Positions 47,146-59,012 of a stretch of 64,000 nucleotides of DNA are shown here, in pieces. Made by a program: the position numbers and the translations under genes. Numbering within the stretch: the first letter of the stretch is position 1; each line of letters opens with the position of its first letter. Under the pieces are notes generated by a model, which saw nothing but the letters and a program-made list of their open reading frames with translations, was not told where the DNA came from and ran no database searches. The stretch comes from Bolinopsis microptera (Eukaryota; Ctenophora; Tentaculata; Lobata; Bolinopsidae), in contig NC_087076.1 of the NCBI RefSeq assembly GCF_026151205.1, positions 21,260,828 through 21,324,827 of the forward strand. The letters are read 5' to 3'.

Positions 47146-48724
47146 ATGAATGATAATAACGAAACAACTGAGGTGTTTTCTGGTACATCCAGTGTAAAAC
47201 GGATCATTGGTGTGTTTTCAGGTAAATTCACTGGCTTAACTTCAGGATTGAACTCTTCCAATAATATAACCTAGATGTAGCATCCGATAAGGAACATTAC
47301 TCATACATGTTACATTGAAACGTTGAACAGTTTCCTTCACCTGAAAAGAGCAGTTTACGAGTTGTATTCACGAAGTCATTATAAATTTTGTTATGGGCCA
47401 ACAGCATTCCAAAAATATTTTTAAATATCACAATCATGTTGTTAACAATTTGTGCAATTTAACATTCCAGGTAAAGGTGGAGTTGGGAAGAGCACAACTG
47501 TTGCGGTAATAGCTTTCAATCTCGCTCAAAGAGGATTCTCTGTTGGAGTCCTTGATGCTGACCTGTGTGGACCAAGTCTCTCTAAGATGATTGGACTGAA
47601 GGTTGGTCATATATTATTGCTATCAACTTATACATTATACAACAATCAGTATAAATATATTATATATTGTACAATGTATTGTTAATTATAATGGGTATAA
47701 TGACCATTCTTTCATAACCGTACATCTCAGTTATAATAATCTCATTCTGAACTATTCAGGGAAACATCCACTCCTGTGATCAAGGTTGGGTTCCTTTAAC
47801 TCAATCAGTTGGGGCTGGGAGAATATCGGCAGTATCCTTGTCTTATCTGGTTGAAAACCAGGATCAGGCGGTGATTTGGCGCGGTCCCAAGAAAACTGCT
47901 ATGATAAAGCAGTTTTTAGAGGATGTTTGCTGGGGATCACTTGACTACCTGATTATTGACACACCGCCAGGTAATGTGAGGCAACATCCAGCTAACTACA
48001 GGAAATACAGTACACAACTCTTCTTTAGTTCTAACTTGTTTCACATTTAATTGTCCAATTTTATAAGAATTCCTGTATCTCTCAGGACACTGATTTGACG
48101 TGTTTTATCAGGTACATCAGATGAGCACATGGCTGTAATGGAATGTGTCCCTAACTGTTCCGTCATCCTCACTACCTCACCTCAGGTAACTAACATTGAC
48201 ATCTGCATTATAAACCGGACAGAACCGTTGTGAGATTATATAACCACTATAAAAAGCTTTCTTTAAATAACTTGTGGTTTTGAAGGACTCTGAAGTTTAT
48301 TATTAACTTGCATCCGATCCTAATCACCCGAAGTCTGTGGGTTTAAAACAGTTGAAGTTTGCAATAATAACACTACCCTACCCAGGCATTAGCCGCAGCA
48401 GATGTGTTGAGACAAGTGAGCTTCTGCAAGACGACCGGAGCTAATATACTAGGTATTATTGAAACACTGAGTGGGTTTGTGTGCCCGAACTGTTCAGACT
48501 GCAGTCTGTTATTTAACCAGGGTGGAGGTCAGAGACTGGCTGAACACTGCAAGTTAAAGTTCCTTGGCTCAGTGCCAATAGACCCTAACTTGTCAATATA
48601 TTTGGATAGTGGGACTTTGTTGGAGAATAAGGACACTTGTGTTTCTTATCAGAGTTATAGTGAGATCGTTGATAAGGTATTAGATACTTTGGAAGCTAAT
48701 TCAAGTATTAGGAATGCTGGATGA
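47146..48724 (+). CDS. NUBP2: Cytosolic Fe-S cluster assembly factor NUBP2 (Cfd1)
   Basis: NUBP2 is a P-loop NTPase scaffold that, with NUBP1, builds [4Fe-4S] clusters in the cytosol. Five exons: 47146-47221, 47471-47601, 47760-47970, 48112-48185, 48386-48724, all GT-AG and in frame, giving about 276 aa (human about 271). The deviant Walker A motif GKGGVGKST is split by intron 1. [39 protein letters not shown] (split by intron 3) and [11 protein letters not shown] follow. CPNC is the C-terminal cluster-binding CxxC. The N-terminal four-Cys ferredoxin-like motif of NUBP1 is absent, which separates the two paralogues. The ATG at 47146 lies 9 bases after an acceptor-like TTTTGTAG. All key motifs are intact. 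Confidence 0.96.
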
Positions 48725-49657
48725 GAGTTATATATTACAGGATTATAATTTTCCATTTGAGATTATTCAATTCTATACAAGAAACTGTATTTGATAACCG
48801 GATATTATAGTCGGTAAGAACAGGAAACTAAAAGTGTGCTCATTTAATTTGTGAGTTTTATTTCCTGTCCCCTCGTGTAATAAGATAGTTTATAGAATTC
48901 CTGGACCAACAAGTTATCGTACCATAACTTACATACTTTAATGAGGTTTAGCAAAAAGTGTCAGGTACATTTTAAAGTGGATCGGATTATCCGTACGGGT
49001 TTATCTTGTCGTGTAATTAGGAGTTGCTGTTCCATGATATGGGTTATGAGGTTAGTGTCTATTATTGTGTTATGGAACAAGATAATGATACAGCGCGAGC
49101 GGTGTGATTTAGTTTCAGTTTATTTATTTATTTCCAGCCCCTTGAAATTTATTGCTAAATATCTCAATATAATCTTTGTTGCAATTATGTTTCATAATTC
49201 GAACACCATTTCGGTCCTTGCTGCCTCAGCCTTTCTATGAGCTGCAAATGTAAAAGTTTGTGGTTTGCACCACGCTCAAAATTCATGAGTAGTTAGTCAA
49301 AATTGTATATTTCTACCTCTACTGTGACAGACTCGAGTGTGACGAGTTACGCACCGTACCGTCACAATGGTTCAACTGTTACATTCAGGGGGTACAACCG
49401 TTACATTCACCGACTATAGATACTCAGTATTCAGGTATTCAGTATTCACAATTATTATATATACCGATTTAGTAGCAATAGTTACTGAACTTTACACGGC
49501 TTCATGCTCACTATTAGGCCTCTCTAAAAACACACAACATTTCGCTTTGACATTTATCACCGGCTCTGACACATCTCCTAAAGTTGTTTATTTCACAATT
49601 CTAAAGTTTAGAAACAGATATTTTATTTATAACTTTACCCTAAATTATTCTAGCAAG
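48725..49657. other. NUBP2 3' UTR and intergenic
   Basis: No gene recognised; short open frames only. The sequence ATACTCAGTATTCAGGTATT near 49430 is a short local repeat. Confidence 0.45.
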
Positions 49658-52600
49658 ATGGGTGATCGTCCTTTTATTGTCGGATTTTCCTTCGGAATTC
49701 TCCCTGTTATCCTCGCTTACTTCAAGGTTCGATGAATTATGTATTTTTATTTTTAGGGTACGGGTATTTGCCTCACAGAATGGCCAAAAAAAAGGAAGGT
49801 CTCTCAAAGTCACAAAACACACTTTATTCCAGTTTTTATCTCATAAGAAGCTAAGTTGACACTCATATTTTTCTTCCCGGGGGTTCATTTAATCTCATAA
49901 CCATTTTTTCTTTGAGAAAAATTGGCCGGAAAATCTTCCTCCAAAAAAACATGCCTCACAGAATGGCCAAATCTGAATTTCTATAATTTTTTTGATGGAG
50001 ATACTTTTTAAATTTCTATCACCACACGTTCTTAGAAAACCTATTAAGGAATGGGGTAATAACCTAAAACTCACGAAAAAACTGAGCTGTGAAAAATTAT
50101 TTCACAAAAAAGAAAAAATGCCTGACAAAATGGCAAAAAAAAAAGAAAACGAGAAAATTTTATTTTTCTAAAACCTTTGGCTCTTGTTTCAGGCATGCTG
50201 CTGGTATTAATATGCCTTGTTAACACCCCCATATAGGTGAAATTTCTTAGAACTGAATAAAAAGGGCATAATTTCCTACACCAAAAATGGCCATTTTGTG
50301 TGGCGTTGTTCATATTCCCTGATTTCATGATTTATAACCTTCATTCGGCTGTAAAAACACTCCATCTGGGGTGTTATTGTATGATAAATAGCTTGTGAAT
50401 ACTTTAGACTTATGGTTTCATTGAATAAAAGGAGTTTTAAATTTTGGCCATTTTGTGAGGCGTTTAGCCATTTTAACATTTTGTTTCTTCCTAAATTGAA
50501 CAATGTTCGTTTTTTTTGATGAATACTATTCTTTAAACATCTTCTGTCATACTGGTGCCAGAAGTTCTCACCAAAATGCAAACTTAGTTCAAAAATTTGA
50601 AAACAAATTTTGTGAGGCATATTTTGGCCATTTTGTGAGGCGTGTAGCCATTTTAGCATTTTGTTTCTTCCTAAATTGAACAATGTTCGTTTTTTTTGAT
50701 GAATACTATTCTTTAAACATCTTCTGTCATACTGGTGCCAGAAGTTCTCACCAAAATGTAAACTTAGTTCGAAAATTTGAAAACAAATTTTTCAGTGCTC
50801 AAAATTTCTACATAAACAGTCATATTTATGCCAGAAAATGTGGTCCTAGTTAATGATTTCACCACAGGAAGTGTTGTCAGAAGACTTTTGTTTCATATGG
50901 GGGGGGGGGGGGGGGGGGGGGGGGGTGTCACCTCCGTCTATGTCCGCTTGTCTCATAGAATCCAAAAAGGACAGGACATAGACGGACATAGGCGGACATA
51001 GGCGGACATAGGCGGACATAGACGGACATAGGCGGACATAGGCGGACATAGGCGGACATTAATGGACACCTAAATTGCTAAATAAAATGTTCAATTTTTG
51101 CTGTTATAGGGGGATCATGTTTTTGTCCGTTCGGTACCTCTATATTTTCAAAACGGACAAAAAATAGAGCGGACAAAAACGGACAAAAATGGACAAAAAC
51201 GGACAAAAATGGAAATAACATTTAGATGCTTCCTCCTCCTACTCTTCCTCCTCCTCCCCCTGGGTCTTCCTGATCTTCCTCAGTCCTCTTCCTCCACCCC
51301 TCCTCAGTCCTCCTCCTACTCCTCCTCCTCGTCCTCAGTCCTCCTCATCAGTCCTCAACAGTCCTCCCCCTCCCCAGTCCTCCTCCTCCTCCCCAGTCCT
51401 CCTCCTGGGTCCTCCTCCTGGGTCCTCCTCCTCCTCTTCATCCTCCTCCTCTTCCTCCTCAGTCCTCCTCCTCCCCAGTCCTCTCCCAGTCCCCCTCCTT
51501 CTCCTCCTCCTATTCAGTTCTCCTCCTCCTCCTCCTCAGTTCTCCTCAGTCCTCCTCCTGAGTCCTCCTCCTCCTCAGTCATCCTCCTCAGTTCTCCTCC
51601 TCCTCCTCCTAGGTCCTCCTTCTGGGTCCTCCTCCTCCTAGGTCCTCCTTCTGGGTCCTCCTCCTCCTCCTCCTCCTCCTCCCTCTCAGTCATCCTCCTC
51701 AGTCATCCTCCTCAGTCATCCTCCTCAGCCATCCTCCTCAGCCATCCTTCTCAGCCATCCTCCTCAGTACTCTTCAGTACTCTTCAGTACTGTTCAGTTC
51801 TCAAAATGTTTGTCCGCTAATGTCCACAAATGTCCGCTAATGTCCACCAATGTCCATCCAAGTCCGCCAATGTCCGTCCGGGTCCGCCAATGTCCGTCCG
51901 AGTCCGCCAATGTCCGTCCGAGTCCGCCAATGTCCGTCCGTGTCCGCTAATGTCCCAAAAAACACGTCCGTTGTCTCATAGAATCCAAAAAGGACAGGAC
52001 ATAGGCGGACATAGACGGACATGACACCCCCCCCCCCCATATGGTATCCACAAAACCTACCAGTCTTTTATAAAAAATTAGTTACAAAAACATTTACAAA
52101 TTTGGCCATTCTGTGAGGCTAGCCATTCTGTGAGGCATTTACCCGGGATATTACTTTCACCTGTTCCAATTTCACAGCATCAAAAACTCCTGATTAATCT
52201 AGCCATTAAGGCTAAGTTTTGGAACTTAGTTTTGGAACATTCTCGAATGTTCAACAAGTATTTAAAATAATTATTCTCTATTATTTCCTCAGAAACATGA
52301 ACAATATTTCAGGGGTGGCTATGGTTTCCTGCTGAACTGACATGGGAGAATCAAGGTTTTCTGATACTGTGTGCTATTGTCACTTTTAGTAACTACCTGA
52401 ACGAGTATCTCCAGTGGTACCCTCTCCAGTACAGGTAGATAGGACCTCTAAATAAGACCTCTAAATAGGACCTCTAAATAGGACCTCTAAATAGGACCTC
52501 TAAATAGGACCTCTAAATAGGACCTCTAAATAGGACCTCTAAATAGGACCTCTAAATAGGACCTCTAAATATGACCTCTAAATAGGACCTCTAAATATGA

Positions 52601-55257
52601 CCTCTAAATAGGATCTCTAAATAGGACCTCTTAATAGGACCTCTAAATATGACCTCTAAATAGGATCTCTAAATAGGACCTCTTAATAGGACCTCTAAAT
52701 AGGACCTCTAAATAGAACCTCTAAATAGGACCTCTAAATAGGACCTCTAAATAGGACCTCTAAATAGGACCTCTAAATAGGACCTCTAAATAGGACCTCT
52801 AAATAGGACCTCTAAATAGGACCTCTAAATATGACCTCTAAATAGGACCTCTAAATATGACCTCTAAATAGGATCTCTAAATAGGACCTCTTAATAGGAC
52901 CTCTAAATAGGACCTCTAAATAGAACCTCTAAATAGGACCTCTAAATAGGACCTCTAAATAGGACCTCTAAATAGGACCTCTAAATAGGACCTCTAAATA
53001 GGACCTCTAAATAGGACCTCTAAATAGAACCTCTAAATAAATCCTCTAAGACTATTTATACGTGTTTTTAGGATCTTGTTTAAGTGATCATAATAATAAT
53101 CTCCATTATTATATATATTATAACAGGCAGGACCTATGAATAAATAGGTGTAGAGAATGGGTGTAGATCTATTTGTATCGCTATTGAAATATATATTAAG
53201 TTTAGAATTTTAATTAATTTACTGTATCGTGTACATGTCATAGTTAGTTCTGGTATATCAGTGCTTCAACAGTATCAGTGCTTTCTTTCAATTCAATAAT
53301 AAATGTTCCAACATTTATAACAACCACAGTGCACAGTAACCACATTAACCACAGTAACCACAGTAACTACAGTAACCACAGTAACTACAGTAACCACAGT
53401 AACCACAGTAACCACAGCACATTAACCACATTAATCACATTAACCACAGTAACTACAGTAACCACAGTAACCACAGTAACCACAGCACATTAACCACATT
53501 AATCACATTAACCACAGTAACTACAGTAACCACAGTAACCACAGTAACCACAGCACATTAACCACATTAATCACATTAACCACAGTAACTACAGTAACCA
53601 CAGTAACCACAGTAATTACAGTAACCATAGTAACCACAGTAACCACACTAACCATAGTAACCACAGTAACCACACTAACCATAGTAACCACAGCACATTA
53701 ACCACATTAATCACATTAACCACAGTAACCACAGTAACCACAGTAACCACAGTAACAATAATGTTTCAGTAAGTTCGCTCCAGAAGGGGGGTGTCCCGCT
53801 AGAGTTGGGTGGTTCATCATGTACTCCACTCCCGCTTTAGCTTACGTTATTGTCTGGAACTACCTGGGTGCTCCCACCAGGTCAGATTTACAGTGTTTTG
53901 GGAAATTTGACAGGATTAGTTTTTAAGGAATATCGATAAAGCGTTATTTGTTCAGAGTAAGAAGTTTTCCAAATAACCAAGCTGTCCCCCCAGTTCGTAC
54001 GATCTGCTGATGTTGGGTTTATACTGTACTCACTTCACTAAACGGTGTCTGGAGGTGCTATTTGTACACAAGTACAGTAAGGACTGCCTATTTCTAACTG
54101 TTATCGAGGTACGCTTCTCATCGCCTGTTTCTCACTTGTTTATCACTTGTTTCTCACTTGTTTCTCACTTGTTTCTCACTTGTTTCTCACTTGTTTCTCA
54201 CTTGTTTCTCACTTGTTTCTCACTTTTTCTCACTTTTTCTAACTTGTTTCTCAGTTGCGTTATAAACATTTCGTCCAGTCCCAGCATAAAATATTGAATT
54301 AACTGAACATTATCATGCTCCTGTTATTTAATACCTTACACTTAGTTTTTAGACGATACACACTGTGTTTAACCCTGCCTTTAACACTGCCAGACTGTGT
54401 AATAATACAGTACACACTACACGTGTTTGTTTCAGATAGCCTCTTTCTACTCGCTTGGAGCTGTGGTTACCGCATACTCTCTCCACAGACTCTCTGGACC
54501 TGACAGAAACTCTTTCCTTGACGATGAGGTTTGCTATAGTGGACACACTTCGAAAATATTTCAAGCCTATTAATATCGGATATAATTAAAAAAGAAGAAA
54601 ATAAAAGGAAGATTGGATCTGATAGGTTGAGCAGATTGAAGCCTAAACCAGGTTTTGCAATGTACTTGTATCTAACTAAACCCACTCCCCTGCAGCTACG
54701 AGTGAAAGTAGGACTCTGTATCTGGGTAACAGGGCAGCTGATTAACCTGGTCCACCACTACATTCTCTCTACTCTCCGGTCCCCTGGGTCCTACAAGTAC
54801 ATTGTCCCTACTGGGGGGCTGTTCGGACTCATTGTCTGTCCTCAGTACTGCGGGTCAGTTAGAGTGTGTTTACCGAGTTGTTAATTGTTTCTAATTTAAG
54901 ACTTTGGACAAATAAAATGATCAATCTTTCTACATGAATTTGAAGCCTCTTTTAGAAGCAACTGCTCAGTGTATTTTGAAATCTTACTTTTGAGCTAACA
55001 GATTATATATTAATAGCAAAACAGTCATGCTCTTTTCTTTTAATGATTTTATTTTTGTAAATAAGTATCCTCCCAGAGAGCTGACATCGTGGTTGGGATT
55101 CGGTCTGATAGGATACAGTTTCGGAGCGTTTGTCAACTACGTTCCCATGGTAGCGTACCTCTGTGCACGTGCACATCACACTTATAGGTGGTACGGTACC
55201 AAGTTTGATGACTATCCTGGTAAAGGTACCATGAAGCTGTGGCCTTGGGTTTACTAA
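49658..55257 (+). CDS. Steroid 5-alpha-reductase family membrane enzyme (SRD5A-like)
   Basis: NADPH-dependent reductases of this family act on 3-oxo-delta4 steroids or related lipids in the ER membrane. Seven exons: 49658-49726, 52313-52434, 53770-53880, 53994-54108, 54436-54528, 54696-54853, 55077-55257. All borders are GT-AG and phases agree, giving about 282 aa with several hydrophobic helices. Exon 4 gives LGLYCTHFTKRCLEVLFVHK, matching the HYxxRCLIYP region of SRD5A1. Exon 6 gives TGQLINLVHHYILSTLR, then SYKYIVPTGGLF. The exon 6/7 junction gives CPQYCGELTSWLGF and exon 7 ends with RAHHTYRWYGTKFDDYP, the family's C-terminal HH..WY..KF.DYP signature. The start lies 4 bases after TTATTCTAG. 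Substrate cannot be decided; SRD5A1/2-like is more likely than TECR. Introns are swollen by repeats. Confidence 0.9.
50894..52043. mobile_element. Nested G-run element with GGACATAGGC repeats
   Basis: CATATG plus a long G run then TGTCA at the left is inverted at the right (TGACA, C run, CATATG). Next to each end lies the same-orientation block TGTCTCATAGAATCCAAAAA followed by GGACATAGGC units. In the right half the CCAATGTCCGTCCGAGTCCG units point the other way. It occupies the middle of the 49761-52145 element. Confidence 0.7.
51225..51800. repeat. CTCCTC / CAGTCCTCCTCC pyrimidine tract
   Basis: About 575 bases almost purely pyrimidine on this strand, with CAG interruptions and TGGGTCCTCC variants. 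The 203-codon Ser/Leu/Pro open frame across it is an artefact of the trinucleotide repeat. Such a purine/pyrimidine tract inside an intron may form triplex DNA. Confidence 0.9.
52441..53046. repeat. 13-bp minisatellite (GGACCTCTAAATA) from the intron 2 donor
   Basis: About 46 units begin within a few bases of the exon 2 donor. Variants (ATGACC, GGATCT, CTTAATA, AGAACC) recur in the same order in two blocks (52560-52740 and 52830-53040), showing segmental duplication inside the array. Confidence 0.95.
53325..53760. repeat. 9-bp minisatellite (AACCACAGT) up to the exon 3 acceptor
   Basis: AACCACAGT units with a higher-order insert (GCACATTAACCACATTAATC) that recurs four or five times, ending 9 bases before the TTTCAG acceptor of exon 3. 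Purine-rich sequence replaces most of the expected pyrimidine tract. Confidence 0.93.
54121..54253. repeat. 11-bp minisatellite (TTTCTCACTTG) after the exon 4 donor
   Basis: About ten units starting roughly 15 bases into intron 4. Confidence 0.9.
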
Positions 55258-55267
55258 GAACTGGAGA

Positions 55268-55602
55268 GAAGCTGTGGAGACATGGCTGTGGAGGCATGGC
55301 TGTGGAGGCATGGCTGTAGAGACATGGCTGTGGAGACATGGCTGTGGAGACATGGCTGTGGAGACATGGTCCATGGATGTGGAGACATGGCTGTGGAGAC
55401 ATGGCTGTGGAGACATGGCTGTGGAGACATGGCTGTGGAGACATGGCTGTGGAGACATGGCTGTGGGGACATGACTGTGGAGACATGGCTGTGGAGACAT
55501 GGCTGTGGGGACATGACTGTGGAGACATGGCTATGGAGGCATGGCTGTGGAGACATGGCTGTGGAGACATGGCTGTGGAGACATGGCTGTGGAGGCATGG
55601 AG
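55268..55602. repeat. 14-bp minisatellite (TGGAGACATGGCTG) in the SRD5A-like 3' UTR
   Basis: About 23 units start 10 bases after the stop codon. The 14-bp period has no stop in several frames on both strands, so the overlapping 60-160 codon frames here are spurious. Confidence 0.93.
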
Positions 55603-56100
55603 ACACATAGTACATTTGAATTAATAGTTGAATCTTATTTTCCTTCAGCTTAAATCTTTATATTTTGGGTGTTAACTGTTTACTGTTACCAGTATAAAAA
55701 CGGTATTGGATGATCAAACCATATATTATTTTTACCTCAGTATAGCTGAGTAGAACTTTGCATGCTAGTGTAAAATATGGGCGGCCTAATGTCTTGCAGG
55801 GCTAGTTACAGGTTATGAGCTGCTTTTCAACCGATTACAAGCTTACAATGGCGTCACAATGGCGTCACAATGGCGTCACCTGACCTGCTGTCTCCAGACT
55901 TGGCCAAAAGCCAGGTTTCTCTCACTTACTATCCTGACCCTGATTAGTTGAGAGACTTTAGTTAAGATGAGTTGATTTGATAGGAGCTGCATTTGTTAAT
56001 CATGTTAATACTTATGTTTATAAACTTTAGAGTTAACGTTAATGTTAACAATCGTGCTGTACAGTAGTTTGTGAGAATTCAAAATAGAGTTGGTGTTATT
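55603..56100. other. Intergenic with ACAATGGCGTC triplet repeat
   Basis: ACAATGGCGTC repeats three times at 55846-55878. The sequence before the MITE at 56101 (AATCGTGCTGTA through GAATTCAAAATAGAGTT) is partly repeated after it (56266-56312). Confidence 0.6.
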
Positions 56101-56252
56101 AGGGGTCGTTCACATATTACATAATCAGCCGAGGGGGGAGGGGTTTCCAAATGCTTACGGTTGATTACGGGGGGGGGGGGGGGGGGGGGGGGGGAGTTTG
56201 GTCGTTGATTACGTTGCTAAAATATTGATTACGTAATATGTGAACGACCCCT
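56101..56252. mobile_element. MITE with AGGGGTCGTTCACATATTAC ends (copy 2)
   Basis: Shorter relative (152 bp) of the element at 24219-24624: same ends, same TTGATTACG units and a 24-base G run. Direct repeats of about 45 bp flank it at a distance. Confidence 0.88.
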
Positions 56253-56834
56253 AATGTTAACACTTAAAAAATCGTGCTGTAGTTAAATGCGAGAATTCAA
56301 AATAGAGTTAATGTTAAATAAGTTAAGTAGTTGGGTTTGCTTACTTTAGTAGAGCTTGGCTTAATCTTAGTTGAAATGCGACTTTGTTATTATTGTGTAA
56401 ATATTTCACAGTGCTGCAATGCTGTACAAAACTATTTAATATTAAGCCCGGTAAAACTGGTAATTGATACCTTAATTTAATTGTTTTTTTCCCTGTAATG
56501 TTCAGATTATGCTTACTTAATCCGAATTTAGAATTGATTAATTATAATATGGTTTTTTGCTTTTGATATAATTACAATTTGATTTAAGTTCTTTCTCTTC
56601 ACTGTTTCAAGTCGAATAGATGACATAAAAAATAAATCTATCCGTCTAAAATACCCGAATTTTAATACCGTTACGTCAAAAATTTATTTTGTGGTCTTGG
56701 CTAATCTCTCATACTAAAGTGTACTGAACACAGTCATCATATGAGAAATGTTCATTTTGTTCATTTTGTTCATTTAACATTTTATTCAAACTTTCTTGCT
56801 TTAAAGTTCGACAGTGCAAGTAATATCCCAATTC

Positions 56835-59012
56835 ATGGATAGTATTAAAAGTATCATTACAAGCATCACACAGATTCCTCATAGAAACAGCTTAATGTCT
56901 GGAGATGAGGTCGAGGAGAAAACATACCTAAAATCACGTGTATTTGGATCTCACACCATAACCCTCGGTGCAGTCGTCAAATCTTCTGACCACATATTTG
57001 TTCCTCGGTCACGTGACATTACAGCATGGTCGGTTACAGGAGAATCAGAAGGTGATAACACCATTAACACAGTTACAGGAGAATCAGAAGGTGATAACAC
57101 CATTAAAACACCCCACAGAAGTATTATAACCTTCATCTGCGAGTCCCCTCCCACAAAAAATGGTTCCATGTTCCGTGCTAGTTGTGACTGGAGTGGACTG
57201 GTTGCCCTGTACGACTCTCATTGGAATTTCAAATATTCCTTCCAAGCTCCAAACCCTCCAACAGCTACTGTTAAATTCCTGACTCCCACTAAGTTAGCTG
57301 TACTGACTCGAGGGCATGATGACTTTAAGCCGGGGTGTGTTATTATTTACCAGCTAGGGGAACGTGGTGTTGTGTGGAAATCTGAGGAGTTGTACGATAA
57401 TATCTGGCAGATAGCTTGTCACCAGGGTGATCTGTTTGTTTGGAAGTGGGTAGAGCCTGTCTTCACCTTGATCAGGTACAATGAGGAGCTGGATGTTGTG
57501 AATCAGTTTGAGGTGATGTCGGAGAAGAGTGCTGCAATCGGACATGCTATCAGTGATAAGCATATAGTTTTAGCGCTTTCGTCACGAGATTTGATCCTTC
57601 TTGATTCAGAAACAATGGCACAGAAAGATTCGAGTAAACTTAGAGCTGTTTCTAAATCCCCTATTTGGGCTATGGTGTTTGTGTCTGAAGATGAAGTTCT
57701 GCTTCAACAAAGTAGGGATAATTTCATCGTGCTGAATTTAATAACTGGAGCCACTGTTAAATCATTTAAAGGACCATCAGGTTTTGTGTGTTTCATGGAA
57801 CTAGTTGATCTATCACTTTGGATAGGCACTGTAGACGGAGTCTTTCGAGTAAAGTTTTCCTCAAAAGATATTGTCCAAGAATCAGATCTTAACTCAGGGC
57901 TGTTAGAACTGACAACTGAGATGAGCTCCTTTCTGTTCCACGAAATAGTGTGTTGTGGAGTTTGTGTTGACGACAACTACATTGTGAGCGGTGACCTGGG
58001 TGGGAACGTTTTGGTCTGGGACTCTAGTCTCCCAGGTGACAACCCTAGTCTCCATGACAACCCTAGTCTCCATGACAACCCTGGTCTCCATGACAACCCT
58101 GGTCACCATGACAACCCTGTGTTCAGGACTAAGATAGAGGACAGTGTCAGATGTTTGAACTCTGTTAGAACTGGAGAGAATGTGAGCGTGTTTATTGGTA
58201 CTCTGTCTGGGTGTCTGCTTCAGTGGGACATGAGGAGTGAACCTAAAGTTGTTACTTACAAAGAAGACACTATAACCTGCATCAGAACAACTCGTGATAG
58301 GTTATGTTTTGGAATGGTTACTGGAGACATTGAGCTTTACGAAATTAGCAGTGCCAGTGTCCTGACCAAACTATTTAATTTGAGAGTTCACAACCCTGTT
58401 CACTCAGAAACTGACCCCAGATTCGGATCCTTGAACCTGAAAGCAGAGATCTGGTCCCTGGAGTTCAGTCCTTGTTCCACTAAAATAGCAACCTGCTCAG
58501 AAGACCAAACAGTGAAGATAACCTCCCTGGAAACTAAACAAACACTCTCAACCTTTAAAGACCACACCCTAGCTGTCACGTGTCTCTCCTGGGTCCTCCA
58601 CTCAGGTCTCTCTCTGCTACTCAGCTGTTCTGATGACAACACTGTGGTCATCAGGGAGACTCTCACTAAGGTGAAACTCAGACAACTTGTTCTACCCTCG
58701 GGGATGGTAGGGTTCTGTACCCTCACCTACATTGGAGTCCTGACACCATCGTTATCAGAGGATTACCTGAAACGAATAGGCTCATTACTGGGACTAATGT
58801 CAGTGAAATATTTGAAGAACTCAGTAGCAAGATAACGGTGGCATGTGGATCTGAGAACGGGTACCTGATACTGAGAGATGTGGTGAGTGGTGGAGTGATA
58901 TTTAATGAGAGGGTCCACCAGGGTTCTATAGAGGGGACTAGTGTGTGAGGGGGGCAGGGTGGTTACTTGCTCTTCTGACTGCTGTGTTCAGGTGCATGAT
59001 GTCTTACTCTAG
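56835..59012 (+). CDS. WD40-repeat protein with two compensating frameshifts
   Basis: The open frame from the first in-frame ATG (56835) stays WD40-like to about 58700: repeated GH/HD-x-W/V-D units such as SGDLGGNVLVWD, IGTLSGCLLQWD, EIWSLEFSPCSTKIATCSEDQTVKI and LLLSCSDDNTVVIRE. After the G run at 58700-58703 the WD40 sequence moves to another frame (HWSPDTIVIRG, ITVACGSENGYLILRD). After the G run at 58933-58936 it returns to the first frame (RVVTCSSDCCVQVHDV, stop 59010-59012). Counting both, the protein would be about 725 aa, enough for two beta-propellers. Two in-frame minisatellites are present (about residues 67-92 and 400-428). Orthology was not recognised. It is either intact with assembly errors or a young pseudogene. 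Confidence 0.8.

Larger units (their letters stand above)
49761..52145. mobile_element. TIR element in SRD5A-like intron 1
   Basis: Left end CGGGTATTTGCCTCACAG and right end inverse CGGGTAAATGCCTCACAG are followed by AATGGCC in both. The motif GCCTCACAGAATGGCCA recurs inside (49952, 52105 and in diverged form at 50440 and 50622). A segment of about 181 bp is tandemly duplicated (50441-50621 and 50622-50801). The element is 2.4 kb, with no intact transposase frame. It holds a nested G-run element and a long CTCCT tract. Confidence 0.8.

Noticed and set aside
51209-51820. 203-codon Ser/Leu/Pro frame
   Set aside because: Trinucleotide pyrimidine tract inside an intronic transposon.
55133-55653. 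Several overlapping frames rich in His/Cys/Trp
   Set aside because: Produced by the stop-free 14-bp minisatellite after the reductase stop codon.
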